Assembly (NCBI GenBank): GCA_937920515.1 | Contig: CALEUG010000005.1 | Location: forward strand, 1-64,000 | Length of the DNA: 64,000 nucleotides | From: an uncultured bacterium | Lineage (GTDB): Bacteria; Acidobacteriota; Aminicenantia; Aminicenantales; Saccharicenantaceae | Direction: 5' to 3' | Shown: positions 41,853 through 50,488 of the stretch, one piece after another | Position numbering within the stretch: position 1 is the stretch's first letter | How the letters are laid out: the number at the start of each line of letters is the position of its first letter | Translations under genes and position numbers: made by a program | The notes under the pieces: model-generated | What the model saw: the letters and a program-made list of their open reading frames with translations, nothing else | What the model was told of the DNA's origin: nothing | The model's database searches: none

Positions 41853-44531
41853 TCAGAGCGCAGTGATTATAAACCTGGTGCCCGAACTCCTGTCCACTTC
41901 CACCCGGGCACCGAGTTGACCCCCCAGCAGGCTAACCAGCTGCATTCCGAAGGTCCGGCCTGAATCGAGAGTAAAATTCTCAGGCAGTCCGACCCCATCA
42001 TCGCTTATTTCCAGACTGAAACCCGAGGGGACAATGGCCTTAAAAACGATTCTGACCCGGCCTGACCTCTCGCCCGGAAAGGCATGCTTGAAGCTGTTGG
42101 AAATTAACTCGCTGGCCAGCAATCCAAGAGGGATGGCCGTCCCGATATCCAGCTCAATCGGTTCCAGCTCGGTTTCCAGCCTGATTTTTTCCTGGCTCCG
42201 GAGATGGGCGTTATAGAGATGAACCACCAGCCGGTTCAGGTAATCGGCAAAATTTATCCGGGCCAGGTTGGTGGACTTATAAAGGTGTTCATGGATTATG
42301 GCCATCGACCTGATCCGGTTCTGGCAATCTTTGAGGATGGCGGTCAGCTCCGGGTTCTGGAGGTGGTAGGCCTGCAGGTTGAGCAGGCTGGAGATGACTT
42401 GCATGTTGTTCTTAACCCGGTGATGGATTTCCCGCAACAGCGCTTCTTTTTCCTTGAGAGAAGACTCCAGGGCTTTCTCCAGCTCCACCCGGTGCGAAAT
42501 CTCGCGGGCTATCCCGCAGAGGCCGTAGATTGCTCCGGCTTCGTTGCGAAGAGGGACCTCGGTCACGCTCAGGATCATCTTCTTTCCCCTGAAATCAAGG
42601 TGAACGTCTTCCCGGACGATTTCTCCCCGCAGAACCCTGTCAAATCTTTCCCTGGCCCGGGGCCAGCCCTCGGGCGGATAAAGCTCGCCAAAATATTTCC
42701 CGACCACTTCGGCCGGAGAAAACCCAAAATACCTTTCAGCCGCTTGATTGAAGAGCAAAATCCGGTAATCCTTATCCATGATGAAGATGATATCTTCGGC
42801 GCTGTCCAGGACAGTCTGTAACAGGGCCTTCTGGGCCGTAAGCTTGAGCTCTGCTTCTCTTCTCTCGGTTATGTCCTCGACTGTACCCTCGTAATAAAGC
42901 ACCCTTCCGTTTTCATCTTTTATAGCCCTGGCACTTTCCCTGACGAAGACTGTTGACCCGTCCCGTCTTTTCCAGGCTGCTTCCAGTCCCCGAACCTCCC
43001 CCTCCCTTTCCATTTTTTCTTTGAACATTTTTCTTGGATAACCTGGTTCGAATCCGTCCCGCTCCAGGTTCCGTCTCGCCAATTCCTCAAAACTATTGTA
43101 GCCAAGCATCTTAACCAGAGCTTGATTAGCCAGAAGAATGCGCCCGTCAACAGATGTCCGGTAAAGCCCGAGGGTTGAGTTCTCAAAAAGGGAACGGAAA
43201 TCCCGCTCGCTGGCCATCAATCTTTCTTCGGCCAGTTTTAGTTCGGTAATATTCCGGCTGATGCCTACGATTCCGGTCAGGTTTCCCGACCGGTCAAAAA
43301 CCGGAGCCTTGATGGTCTCAAAATGAACCTTATTTCCTTTCTGGTCCATCAGTGTTTCATAGAACCTCATGGATTTGCGCTCTGCCAGAACCACCCGGTC
43401 AGACTCCCGGCACTGGGCAGCCAGCTCCGCCGGAAATATCTTGTCGTCGGTTTGTCCGATTATTTGACTCCTGCCAAGACCGGTCAGGTCTTCCATGGCC
43501 CGGTTCACAATCAGATTTCTGCCTTCCAGGTCCTTGAAATAAATGATATCGGGCAGGGCTTCCAGCAAAGACTCAAATCGGGCGTTTGCCTCCCTTAGCT
43601 CCTGCTCTATCCTTACCCTCTCGGTAACATCATGAATTATTCCGTAAAAACCGGACGGCTCGCCCGCTTCGTTTTTTAAGAGGGATACAGAAAATTCAAT
43701 TGTGTGCCTCTCACCTCTGACATCCCTGACCTGGGCCTGAAGGCCGAGCCTGGCCTTGCCCGTCCTGAACACCTCGTTGAATATGGCAAAGACCCGGTCG
43801 ATGCTTTCGGCTTCCAGAAAATCCCGGTAGCTTCTTCCCAGCATTTCTTCACGGCTGCGGCCACAGCTCCTGGCCAGGGCTTCGTTGACGAAGGTGAACC
43901 TGCCCTTCAGGTCAACTTCGTAGTAGCCGTCCCGCATCCCATCCAGAATCAGGGTGGTCTTTTCCGATTGAGTGGTCAGGGCTCTCGCTTTCTGCCGTTC
44001 GGCCAGGGCCGAGCCCAGGAACCTGCTCAGGAAATTAAGGAAATCAACTTCATCCTTCTCAAAGGCCCCTTTCTCTCTATCGATGAGGTCCAGCAAGCCC
44101 AAAACCCGACCCTTAAAAATTATGGGAAAGCAAGCTTCTGAGCCAACCTGGATTTTCGGGACCGGAAGAAAATCTTTTTCCTCTGACACATCATTTACCA
44201 CCAGCGGCTGGCGTTTTCTCAAGGCCTTTCCCATAAGTCCCTGACTGATTTTCTGCCGGTAGCCTACGGGCAGGAAACCTTCATCTTCTTTCCAGCCCCC
44301 GAGAAAGAACAACTCCTGGCTCTGCTCGTCGAACAGAAAAAGGGTAACCCGGTCATGCCCGAAAGCCTGACCGAGAAGGCGAGCCGTCCCTTCAAGAAAA
44401 TTCTCAAGATGATTCTCTTTATCGGCTATTTTCTGGAGCTGGCGGAGAAGTCGAAGGGTGCTGGCTTCAAACTCAATCCCGGCCCGTTTACCCGATGAAA
44501 GTTTCTTCCTGGAGCGAGTCTTCCTGTTCAT
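41853..44531 (-). CDS. Soluble GAF/4xPAS sensor histidine kinase (HisKA_2 type)
   Basis: 892 residues from ATG 44531, which has GGGAGGA 9 bases upstream. A basic N-terminus is followed by a GAF domain (about 25-175), then four PAS/PAC units of about 125 residues each, ending at HDVTERV, SRNITEL, VEDITER and AREISHR. The kinase core is HisKA_2 with REIHHRVKNNMQVISSLLNLQA, and the ATPase has SELISNSFKHAF and DDGVGLPEN. There are no membrane helices, so it is a cytoplasmic, multi-input sensor. No response-regulator gene adjoins it. Confidence 0.93.
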   Translation of the reverse strand: MNRKTRSRKKLSSGKRAGIEFEASTLRLLRQLQKIADKENHLENFLEGTARLLGQAFGHDRVTLFLFDEQSQELFFLGGWKEDEGFLPVGYRQKISQGLMGKALRKRQPLVVNDVSEEKDFLPVPKIQVGSEACFPIIFKGRVLGLLDLIDREKGAFEKDEVDFLNFLSRFLGSALAERQKARALTTQSEKTTLILDGMRDGYYEVDLKGRFTFVNEALARSCGRSREEMLGRSYRDFLEAESIDRVFAIFNEVFRTGKARLGLQAQVRDVRGERHTIEFSVSLLKNEAGEPSGFYGIIHDVTERVRIEQELREANARFESLLEALPDIIYFKDLEGRNLIVNRAMEDLTGLGRSQIIGQTDDKIFPAELAAQCRESDRVVLAERKSMRFYETLMDQKGNKVHFETIKAPVFDRSGNLTGIVGISRNITELKLAEERLMASERDFRSLFENSTLGLYRTSVDGRILLANQALVKMLGYNSFEELARRNLERDGFEPGYPRKMFKEKMEREGEVRGLEAAWKRRDGSTVFVRESARAIKDENGRVLYYEGTVEDITERREAELKLTAQKALLQTVLDSAEDIIFIMDKDYRILLFNQAAERYFGFSPAEVVGKYFGELYPPEGWPRARERFDRVLRGEIVREDVHLDFRGKKMILSVTEVPLRNEAGAIYGLCGIAREISHRVELEKALESSLKEKEALLREIHHRVKNNMQVISSLLNLQAYHLQNPELTAILKDCQNRIRSMAIIHEHLYKSTNLARINFADYLNRLVVHLYNAHLRSQEKIRLETELEPIELDIGTAIPLGLLASELISNSFKHAFPGERSGRVRIVFKAIVPSGFSLEISDDGVGLPENFTLDSGRTFGMQLVSLLGGQLGARVEVDRSSGTRFIITAL

Positions 44532-44561
44532 CTGCTGAAATCCTCCCTTGACTTTGTCCTT

Positions 44562-44591
44562 AATATAAACCAGATCGATAGCCGGCTGCAA
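44562..44591 (-). promoter_or_regulatory. Sigma-70-type promoter of the PAS kinase gene
   Basis: On the minus strand TTGCAG (44591-44586), 18-base spacer, TATATT (44567-44562), followed by a short leader that carries the Shine-Dalgarno. The rest of 44592-44796 shows nothing I can name. Confidence 0.45.
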
Positions 44592-44796
44592 TCACGGCTG
44601 ACCGACAACGACACCGGCTCTCAGGAACCCGCCGACAGAAATTCCTGGCAACCAAGACCGGGATGTCTCAATAATAAACGAGAAATGCTCGTCGAGGCAT
44701 CCCACCCTGACCAGTGCAGTGTCCCGATCAGAATCATGAGCCTGAAATTTCAACTGGAGAATCACAGGAATATGATCTCAGCCAAAACTCAGTCGC

Positions 44797-46779
44797 TCAG
44801 GAATCCGGCCCCTCTCCTAAATAATTGAAGGCACTATCCATTGCCCGGTGGTCCCCCACCAGGACCAGGATATCGCCTTCTTCCAGGCGAAATTCAGCTC
44901 CGGGGCCGCTGTGAGTCTTCTCGTTCCTGACCACGGCTATGACCGTAACCCCCGTTTTTCCCCTCAAATCAATCTGGCCCAGGGTTTTCCCGGCCACCCG
45001 GGATTCGGCCGGAACCAGATAAGTTTCCACCACCCCGGCCTCCAGGTAATCATAGATCTTCTCCGGGAGACGACGAGAGGTAGAACGTGCTCCCCTGAGG
45101 ATTCCGTAGCGTTCACTCCGGATAATCTGAACCTGGGTGTTGATGATATTGCGCGGCAGGTGATATTTTTCCAGGACACGGACAAAGATCTCTATCGAAG
45201 TCTCGAATTCTTCCGGGATGACGTCGTTGGCCCCAAGAGAGTACAGCTCTTCTATTTCAGAAGCGAAGCGGGTTCGAACGATTATAAAAATTTCCGGGTT
45301 CAATCTTCTGGCGGTGCTGACCGCTCGCCTGGCTCCCACCGGGTCGGAAATGGCCACCACCAGGGCCCGGGCCCTGACGATGCCGGCTTCATTCAGAATA
45401 ACCTCACTGGCCGCATCCCCGAAAATTATAGATTCTCCGGACTGGCAGGCCCTGCGAAAAGTATCGGGGTTTATTTCTATTATGACATAAGAAATCCCCG
45501 TCTCTTTCAACACCCGGGCCAGGTTCTGCCCGTTAAGACCAAACCCGGCAATGATTACATGGTCCTGAAGCGACAGACTCTCCCTGCCGGTCAGTTCGGG
45601 ACTTACCACCCGGCCGGCACTGTTCCCAATTCTTTCAATCAGCCGTGGACCGATTTCCATTAGAAGCGGGGTTACCAGAATGGTCAGGACAGAAGAAGCC
45701 ACAAATACCTGGAAGACCTGTCCGGTCAGGAGTTCATTTTCCCGGCAGACTCCGGCCAGGACAAAAGAGAACTCCCCGACCTGGGCCAGCCCCAGAGCAG
45801 TCAGCAGAGCAATCCTGGCGTTGAAATTCAGCAACCTGACCGTTATAAAAACGACGACGAACTTGAGCAGGATAATAACGGACACCACGGCCAGCACCCG
45901 CCAGCCGAGATTCCAGACCACCCGGGTGTCGAGCAACAGGCCTATGGAAACAAAGAACAGGCTGTTAAAGACATCCTTGAAGGGCAGGATATCAGAAACC
46001 ACCTGGTGGCTGTAATAGGATTCAGAAATTATAATTCCGGCCAGAAAGGCCCCCGGGGCCAGGGACAGGCCAAGCCGGGAGGTCAGGTAGGCCATCCCCA
46101 GGCAGACCAGCAGGGCCGACATCAGGAAAATCTCCTTGATTCTGGTCCTGATGATAACCGAGATAACCGCCGGCATGACGTTCCTGGCGATGAAAAAGAC
46201 TGCGGCCACAGTCGCCAGGCCCAGGAAAAAACGCCCGCTGAGGGCAGCCAGCGATACCGATTTAAGATTGGCCAGAAGGGGAATGAGGGCCAGCATGGGC
46301 ACCAGAGCCATGTCCTGAAAGATCAGTATGCCCATGGATACCTGGCCGTGGGGGGCCTCGAGCTGATTTCTGTCCGCGAGCAGCTTAAGAACAACAGCCG
46401 TGGAACTCAAGGCCACCAGGAAACCGTAGGTAATGGCTTCCTCCACTGTGGCTCCCATAAGCCGGGACAGCAACCCCACGATGACGATGGTCATGATTAC
46501 CTGCAGGCTGCCGCCAAACCAGAAATAACGCTGGATTCTCTGCAACCGCTCCAGGGAGAACTCGATGCCGATAATAAAAAGGAGCATCATCACCCCGATT
46601 TCGGCCAGGGCGTTGATGACCGCCGGGTTCTTGACCAGAGCCAGGCCGCCGGGACCGAGAACGATACCGGTTATCAGGAACCCGACCACCGCCGGAATCT
46701 TCAAGCGGTGAAACAGGATAATTACCAGAATTGAGGCCAGCAGGACCGTCAGCAGCTCGGCCAGGAGAAAAAGCGTCAT
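44797..46779 (-). CDS. KefB-like cation:proton antiporter with TrkA domains (CPA2)
   Basis: 660 residues. Thirteen or so membrane helices (1-390) form a Na+/H+-exchanger (CPA2) domain, with the family motif VGFLITGIVLGPGGL early and ALGLAQVGEFSFVL later. A TrkA_N/RCK nucleotide-binding domain follows (VIIAGFGLNGQNLA, then IIEINPD), and a TrkA_C domain ends the protein (VAGKTLGQIDLRGKTGVTVIA-like, split here as KTLGQIDL and GVTVIAVVR). Such proteins exchange K+ or Na+ for H+ under ligand control. It may work with the ion-pumping pyrophosphatase in ion homeostasis. Confidence 0.93.
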   Translation of the reverse strand: MTLFLLAELLTVLLASILVIILFHRLKIPAVVGFLITGIVLGPGGLALVKNPAVINALAEIGVMMLLFIIGIEFSLERLQRIQRYFWFGGSLQVIMTIVIVGLLSRLMGATVEEAITYGFLVALSSTAVVLKLLADRNQLEAPHGQVSMGILIFQDMALVPMLALIPLLANLKSVSLAALSGRFFLGLATVAAVFFIARNVMPAVISVIIRTRIKEIFLMSALLVCLGMAYLTSRLGLSLAPGAFLAGIIISESYYSHQVVSDILPFKDVFNSLFFVSIGLLLDTRVVWNLGWRVLAVVSVIILLKFVVVFITVRLLNFNARIALLTALGLAQVGEFSFVLAGVCRENELLTGQVFQVFVASSVLTILVTPLLMEIGPRLIERIGNSAGRVVSPELTGRESLSLQDHVIIAGFGLNGQNLARVLKETGISYVIIEINPDTFRRACQSGESIIFGDAASEVILNEAGIVRARALVVAISDPVGARRAVSTARRLNPEIFIIVRTRFASEIEELYSLGANDVIPEEFETSIEIFVRVLEKYHLPRNIINTQVQIIRSERYGILRGARSTSRRLPEKIYDYLEAGVVETYLVPAESRVAGKTLGQIDLRGKTGVTVIAVVRNEKTHSGPGAEFRLEEGDILVLVGDHRAMDSAFNYLGEGPDS

Positions 46780-46825
46780 GGGAAGTGCTTTCCAGAAAAA
46801 ATTAACGCCTTGAACTTCTTTTAAT

Positions 46826-46854
46826 TAATTACAACAAATTCCCGGCTATGGCAA
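46826..46854 (-). promoter_or_regulatory. Possible sigma-70-type promoter of the antiporter gene
   Basis: On the minus strand TTGCCA (46854-46849), 17-base spacer, TAATTA (46831-46826), 40 bases before the translated region. Confidence 0.4.
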
Positions 46855-47400
46855 CCTGAAGTTAGTCCTTTCGCCCGGAGCCCATAAAGACCACCAGCCC
46901 TGCAATTACAGACATAACTTCCCGCGCTGGAAGACAGGGGCCATCTCACCCTTGGCCATCAAGGCCAGTCCCGCTTTTCTAAGCGGGGATGCGGCCGGCC
47001 GGGCTCCTGTTCTTTCTAAGTCTCTATCAGGTCCGGTTGTTGATGGTAAAAAGAGCGGTTATAAAGCGGTTGGCCTCCAGCATGTCCTTGAATTCCACCT
47101 GAACTGCCTTGCCTTCAGTTCTCCTGACTTACATCAGGCAGGAGGTGGTCTTGGCTTCAAACTGGAACGGCCAGGACATCCTGAACCATTCACTAAATCC
47201 AGTCAGCACTTTCCCGCCTGCTTTCAGGCCAGCTTCACCTTACCAGAAAATCTGGTCTCATTATTGTTAGTTTTTTTTTATCATAACTTAAAATCAGGAT
47301 TATGTTCAGTCTGCAGGTCAGAAGGGATTTTTTCCTGAATCTGCTCTGTAAGCCGACTAATATGACAGATAGAAAATATTGGCCTCATTATAAAAATTTT
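46855..47400. other. Long intergenic region, possibly a decayed gene
   Basis: No intact gene is evident in about 550 bases. On the minus strand a patchwork of protein-like segments can be read. A stretch ending in EFKDMLEANRFITALFTINN precedes a stop near 47034, with an in-frame stop and an apparent frame change upstream (to about 47270). This could be a degraded gene. The 128-codon plus-strand frame across the same interval (46952-47338) has no ribosome site and an odd composition. A perfect hairpin, CCCGCTT-TTCT-AAGCGGG, lies at 46970-46987 with no T-run. Confidence 0.3.
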
Positions 47401-47448
47401 CTTGATTTACGCACGGTAAATTTATAGATTAGCTCAAAGGAGGTAATG

Positions 47449-48102
47449 ATGAAAAAAGGTCTTGTTATTTCCCTCTTGATCCTCATGATGGCCCTGTTCG
47501 CTTCTCCGGCCAGAGCCCTGGTAACCTTTGGAGTTAAGGGTGGTCTGAATAATTCCAAGGTCGTTTTCAGCCCGGCCATCGATATGCCCGGTCAGAAATA
47601 CCTTCAGGGCTACTGCTTCGGCGCCTTCCTCAGCCTCAATTTCGGCCCTGTCGGAATTCAGCCCGAAGTCCTTTATTCCCGCCGCGGAATGGAAGCCCGG
47701 GTTCTGCTGGATCCGAGCGACCCGGCTTCACTGGCTCAGGCCAGGATGACGCTGGATTACATCGAGATACCGCTGCTGGTCAGGCTGAATATAATTCCGG
47801 CCGGACCGGTAAAATTCTACGTTTTCGGCGGACCATCTTACGGCTTCTTGCAAAAAGCCAAGGTCAGGTTGACCTTCATGGGGATTAGCGAAGAAGAAGA
47901 TATTAAAGACGATTTTAAGAGCAATGCCCCGGCCGCCGTGGGAGGTCTGGGTCTTGACATCAAGATACCACTGCTGTTCAAGGTCTCCTTAGATGCCCGC
48001 TACCATTACGGTTTGAGCAATATCCTGTCCGAAGGTTCATCCGTTCCGACCGACAAGGCCAGGAATACCGGTCTTTCGGTCCTCCTGGGCATCAGCTTTT
48101 AG
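47449..48102 (+). CDS. Outer-membrane beta-barrel protein (PorT-like), paralogue
   Basis: 217 residues from the second ATG of ATGATG, 4 bases after AAAGGAGGT. The signal peptide (MKKGLVISLLILMMALFASPARA) is followed by VTFGVKGGLNNSK, GIQPEVLYSRRG, LDYIEIPLLVRL, FYVFGGPSYGFL and VSLDARYHYGLSN, ending LLGISF with a terminal Phe. The order of motifs is the same as in the 41119 protein, so the two are paralogues. An intrinsic terminator lies at 48189-48210. Confidence 0.85.
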   Translation: MKKGLVISLLILMMALFASPARALVTFGVKGGLNNSKVVFSPAIDMPGQKYLQGYCFGAFLSLNFGPVGIQPEVLYSRRGMEARVLLDPSDPASLAQARMTLDYIEIPLLVRLNIIPAGPVKFYVFGGPSYGFLQKAKVRLTFMGISEEEDIKDDFKSNAPAAVGGLGLDIKIPLLFKVSLDARYHYGLSNILSEGSSVPTDKARNTGLSVLLGISF

Positions 48103-48188
48103 GAGAGAATAGATTCAGGTCTAAACAAACCTGCGACCGGGTGACCGGCCTCCACCTTACAAAAGAAAGCAAAAAAGCGCAAATATAC

Positions 48189-48210
48189 GGGGGATAATTT
48201 CCCCCTTTTG
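48189..48210 (+). terminator. Intrinsic terminator after the second beta-barrel gene
   Basis: GGGGG (48189-48193) pairs with CCCCC (48201-48205), extended by one A-T pair, followed by TTTTG. The stem is short but pure G-C. Confidence 0.5.
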
Positions 48211-48272
48211 TATGGCGGCCGAGGTGTGCTTGAATTAATCCGACCGCCAGAGCCACCGGCCGTTAGCTCTCT

Positions 48273-48854
48273 CTATTGAACTTTATCCAGGAGTTGCAGC
48301 CTGCCCTCAGCCAGACCATAGATAAGAGTTGTCTTCTGGCTGGGACAGCACATCGGGTCGTCAGGTCCGTGAGTTAACAGGTCAATCCTGATTTTTCCCC
48401 TGGATACGGCCAGCTTTTTTATATCCACCCGGTCCCCCAGCTCTAAACTGTTTGTTTGCTCCAGGTTCTGGCCCCTGTTGACCAGCACCGTCAATTCGTA
48501 AAAAGAGCCGCTGCCCCCGAAATTGGAAACCAGAATTACCGCGGCCTCTGGCTCCCCGTCATTGTTAAGATCCCCTACGGCCAGATCCGCAATCTTCAGG
48601 CTGACATAGTTATCAAACCCCTCTCCCGACTCATACAGCCCGTTCTTCAACCTGTATTTTGAACCGTCCACCAGGGTGTATTCAAAGTTTCTGGCCAGAT
48701 TCCTTATTTCCTTCTCAGAAAAAGCCGCCTGCGACCGCGCTCCGTCTGGTCCGGTCCAGCCCGGAATGAGCAGCGCCAACAGGAAGACTACCAGAGTCAG
48801 AAAGATAACCCGCACCCGGGGCCTGGCTTTGATGTCTTTTCCAATCCCAAACAT
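48273..48854 (-). CDS. Small exported protein with FG-GAP/VCBS-like repeat
   Basis: 193 residues. An N-terminal signal or anchor helix (about 16-31) is followed by a domain with IADLAVGDLNNDGEPEAAVIL (only its NDG-rich core is diagnostic), resembling an FG-GAP/VCBS calcium-binding repeat. A conserved HGPDDPMCCPSQK motif near 165-177 also occurs in other small exported proteins. Function unknown. It has its own promoter at 48893-48921. Confidence 0.65.
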   Translation of the reverse strand: MFGIGKDIKARPRVRVIFLTLVVFLLALLIPGWTGPDGARSQAAFSEKEIRNLARNFEYTLVDGSKYRLKNGLYESGEGFDNYVSLKIADLAVGDLNNDGEPEAAVILVSNFGGSGSFYELTVLVNRGQNLEQTNSLELGDRVDIKKLAVSRGKIRIDLLTHGPDDPMCCPSQKTTLIYGLAEGRLQLLDKVQ

Positions 48855-48892
48855 CTGAACAGTCCTTTCATTACAAAATCAAAGACATCTTT

Positions 48893-48921
48893 GTTTTAAC
48901 CTCCCAGCCAGATTTTTTCAA
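48893..48921 (-). promoter_or_regulatory. Sigma-70-type promoter of the 48273 gene
   Basis: On the minus strand TTGAAA (48921-48916), 17-base spacer, TAAAAC (48898-48893), about 40 bases before the ATG at 48854. Confidence 0.5.
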
Positions 48922-49138
48922 GCCCTAACCGTTAAGACTGATTTCCGGGCGCTTCAGCCAAATACCCGGGATGGCCTGCCACTTACATCTTTTTTGCCAC
49001 CATGAACATTTTAATAGAACTGATCGTATATTATACCCGGAATAGATTTTCGAGCCTGTTAATTATATGATTAAGCTCCTTCCTGTTTCCGGCCACGGCT
49101 GGATTCCAGGATTGAGACCGGTTCCAGGAGATAAACTT

Positions 49139-50224
49139 ATGATTAATCCAGACGGAAGAAAAAGTCGTTCCAGGCTCGATTGGTCCGGCCAGGCCTGGTT
49201 CAGGATCCGCTGCCTTCTCGTTCTGTTTACTTTTGTCTATGGGGCACTGACAGCCAGTCTTTCTGCTAAAAGCCTGAACCTGCCGTCCAGAGACTGGGGT
49301 ATAAGCTTCGGCAATTCTCAGAAATTCAACGGACTGCGATTCAATTTCAGGGATAGAGATGTGCAGAGGATTAATGGATTAAATTTAACCATCTGGAAAC
49401 CATATCCGGAAAACAAAGCAGCCGTGGTCAACGGTCTTTCCCTCGGAATGCTGCCCGGGGCTTTGCGGATGAATGGCCTCCAGCTTGGTCTTCTCGGGGT
49501 GGGGGCCGAAAGCACCGCCTCCGGCCTCAACCTGGGGGTGGTCGGCCCGGGCGGCGGAGAAAATCTTTACGGCTTGAATATCGGCGGGGTGGGAGCCGGG
49601 GCCGGAAATAAGATGGCTGGCATAAATGCCGCGGGACTGGGGCTTGGGGCCGGAGAGAGTCTTACGGGTCTCAACCTGGCTGGAATCGGACTTGGAGCCG
49701 GTGAGAATGTCACCGGGATGAACCTATCTGCCGGCGGAGTCGGGGCCGGAAAAAATTTAAGGGGCTTGACCCTGGCCGGCCTCGGGGCCGGAGCCGGCAA
49801 AAATCTCTACGGGCTGACCGTGGCTGGACTCGGAGCCGGAGCGGGTGAAGAAATTAAAGGTATCATCGTGGCCGGTATCGGGACCGGAGCCGGGCAGAAA
49901 CTCACCGGCCTGGCTGCTGCCGGGCTGGGAGCGGGAGCCCCTGAGGTGGAAGGGCTCGCGATATCCGGGCTGGTAGCCGGCGGAAGAAAACTCACCGGAG
50001 TCTTTGTGGCTGGCGGCCTGGTCAGACTTTCACGGGACGGTCAGCTCCGGGGACTGGCCTTAAGTTCTTTCAACTACCTGCCGGGCCGGCTGCGGGGACT
50101 GTCAATCGGCCTGGTCAATTATGCCTGGAAGGTGGAGAAGGGCTTCCAGCTCGGCCTGGTCAACATAGTCAGGGACAACCACGGCTGGGCCCGGGTGCTT
50201 CCGGTTTTCAATACCAGCTGGTAA
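49139..50224 (+). CDS. Exported glycine-rich repeat protein (LA_2272-like)
   Basis: 361 residues from ATG 49139, which has CAGGAGAT upstream; an ATG at 49067 lacks one. A membrane or signal helix lies at about residues 23-43. From about residue 110 the protein is built of 16-residue units of the form G-L-x-L-A-G-L-G-x-G-A-G-x-x-L-x. The C-terminal end shifts to GLSIGLVNYA and GFQLGLVNIV, which recall the LA_2272 family of surface repeat proteins known from Leptospira. A beta-solenoid or beta-sheet stack at the cell surface is likely; the function is unknown. Confidence 0.6.
   Translation: MINPDGRKSRSRLDWSGQAWFRIRCLLVLFTFVYGALTASLSAKSLNLPSRDWGISFGNSQKFNGLRFNFRDRDVQRINGLNLTIWKPYPENKAAVVNGLSLGMLPGALRMNGLQLGLLGVGAESTASGLNLGVVGPGGGENLYGLNIGGVGAGAGNKMAGINAAGLGLGAGESLTGLNLAGIGLGAGENVTGMNLSAGGVGAGKNLRGLTLAGLGAGAGKNLYGLTVAGLGAGAGEEIKGIIVAGIGTGAGQKLTGLAAAGLGAGAPEVEGLAISGLVAGGRKLTGVFVAGGLVRLSRDGQLRGLALSSFNYLPGRLRGLSIGLVNYAWKVEKGFQLGLVNIVRDNHGWARVLPVFNTSW
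49571..49951 (+). repeat. Tandem 48-bp coding repeats
   Basis: Seven consecutive 48-bp units starting at 49571, 49619, 49667, 49715, 49763, 49811 and 49859, then a shorter eighth, encode the 16-residue repeats. The units have diverged in DNA but keep strict length and Gly positions. Confidence 0.85.
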
Positions 50225-50445
50225 ACGGCCTCTTAAAAAATACTTTCTCCCCGCTGAATCGATAACGGACATCCATTCCCGGGGTATCACTAATTTAACC
50301 CAAAGCGAATCAGCCATTTGATTCAGCCTTAAATCCCGTTGCTTTCGGGCTTCTGCCACAGGTGATAACCCTGTTAAGTTGAAACAATTCCATCGCCCAC
50401 GACCAGTTTCCTCTTTTCTTTTACGGCATTCGTGTCCAGCCTTTT

Positions 50446-50475
50446 TTGACTGGAAATACAGACCCAGTATTTATA
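50446..50475 (+). promoter_or_regulatory. Possible promoter of the DUF523-DUF1722 gene
   Basis: TTGACT (50446-50451) and an AT-rich -10 around TTTATA (50470-50475, 18-base spacer). The transcript would start just before the ATG at 50489, so the message may be almost leaderless. The preceding gap (50225-50445) holds only a 6-bp hairpin, GAATCA-N6-TGATTC at 50307-50324. Confidence 0.35.
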
Positions 50476-50488
50476 AAATAAAAACATC

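Noticed and set aside
42905-42930. TGGCACTTTCCCTGAC resembling a sigma-54 promoter on the plus strand
   Set aside because: The -12 block has GA instead of GC, and it lies inside a gene on the opposite strand with no gene downstream.
43040-43075. tRNA T-arm-like GGTTCGAATCC
   Set aside because: It lies inside the PAS kinase coding sequence, and no acceptor or anticodon stem can be formed around it.
46970-46987. Perfect hairpin CCCGCTT-TTCT-AAGCGGG
   Set aside because: No T-run on either side, single copy in the window, and no adjacent gene end; neither a terminator nor a repeat family can be claimed.
46952-47338. 128-codon plus-strand frame
   Set aside because: No Shine-Dalgarno, no family resemblance, and the opposite strand looks more protein-like.
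48970-49010. TGGCAAAAAAGATGT on the minus strand resembling a sigma-54 promoter for the 48273 gene
   Set aside because: The -12 dinucleotide is GT, not GC, and a better sigma-70-type promoter lies closer to the gene.
50307-50324. Hairpin GAATCA-N6-TGATTC after the repeat protein gene
   Set aside because: Weak AT-rich stem without a T-run, so not called a terminator.
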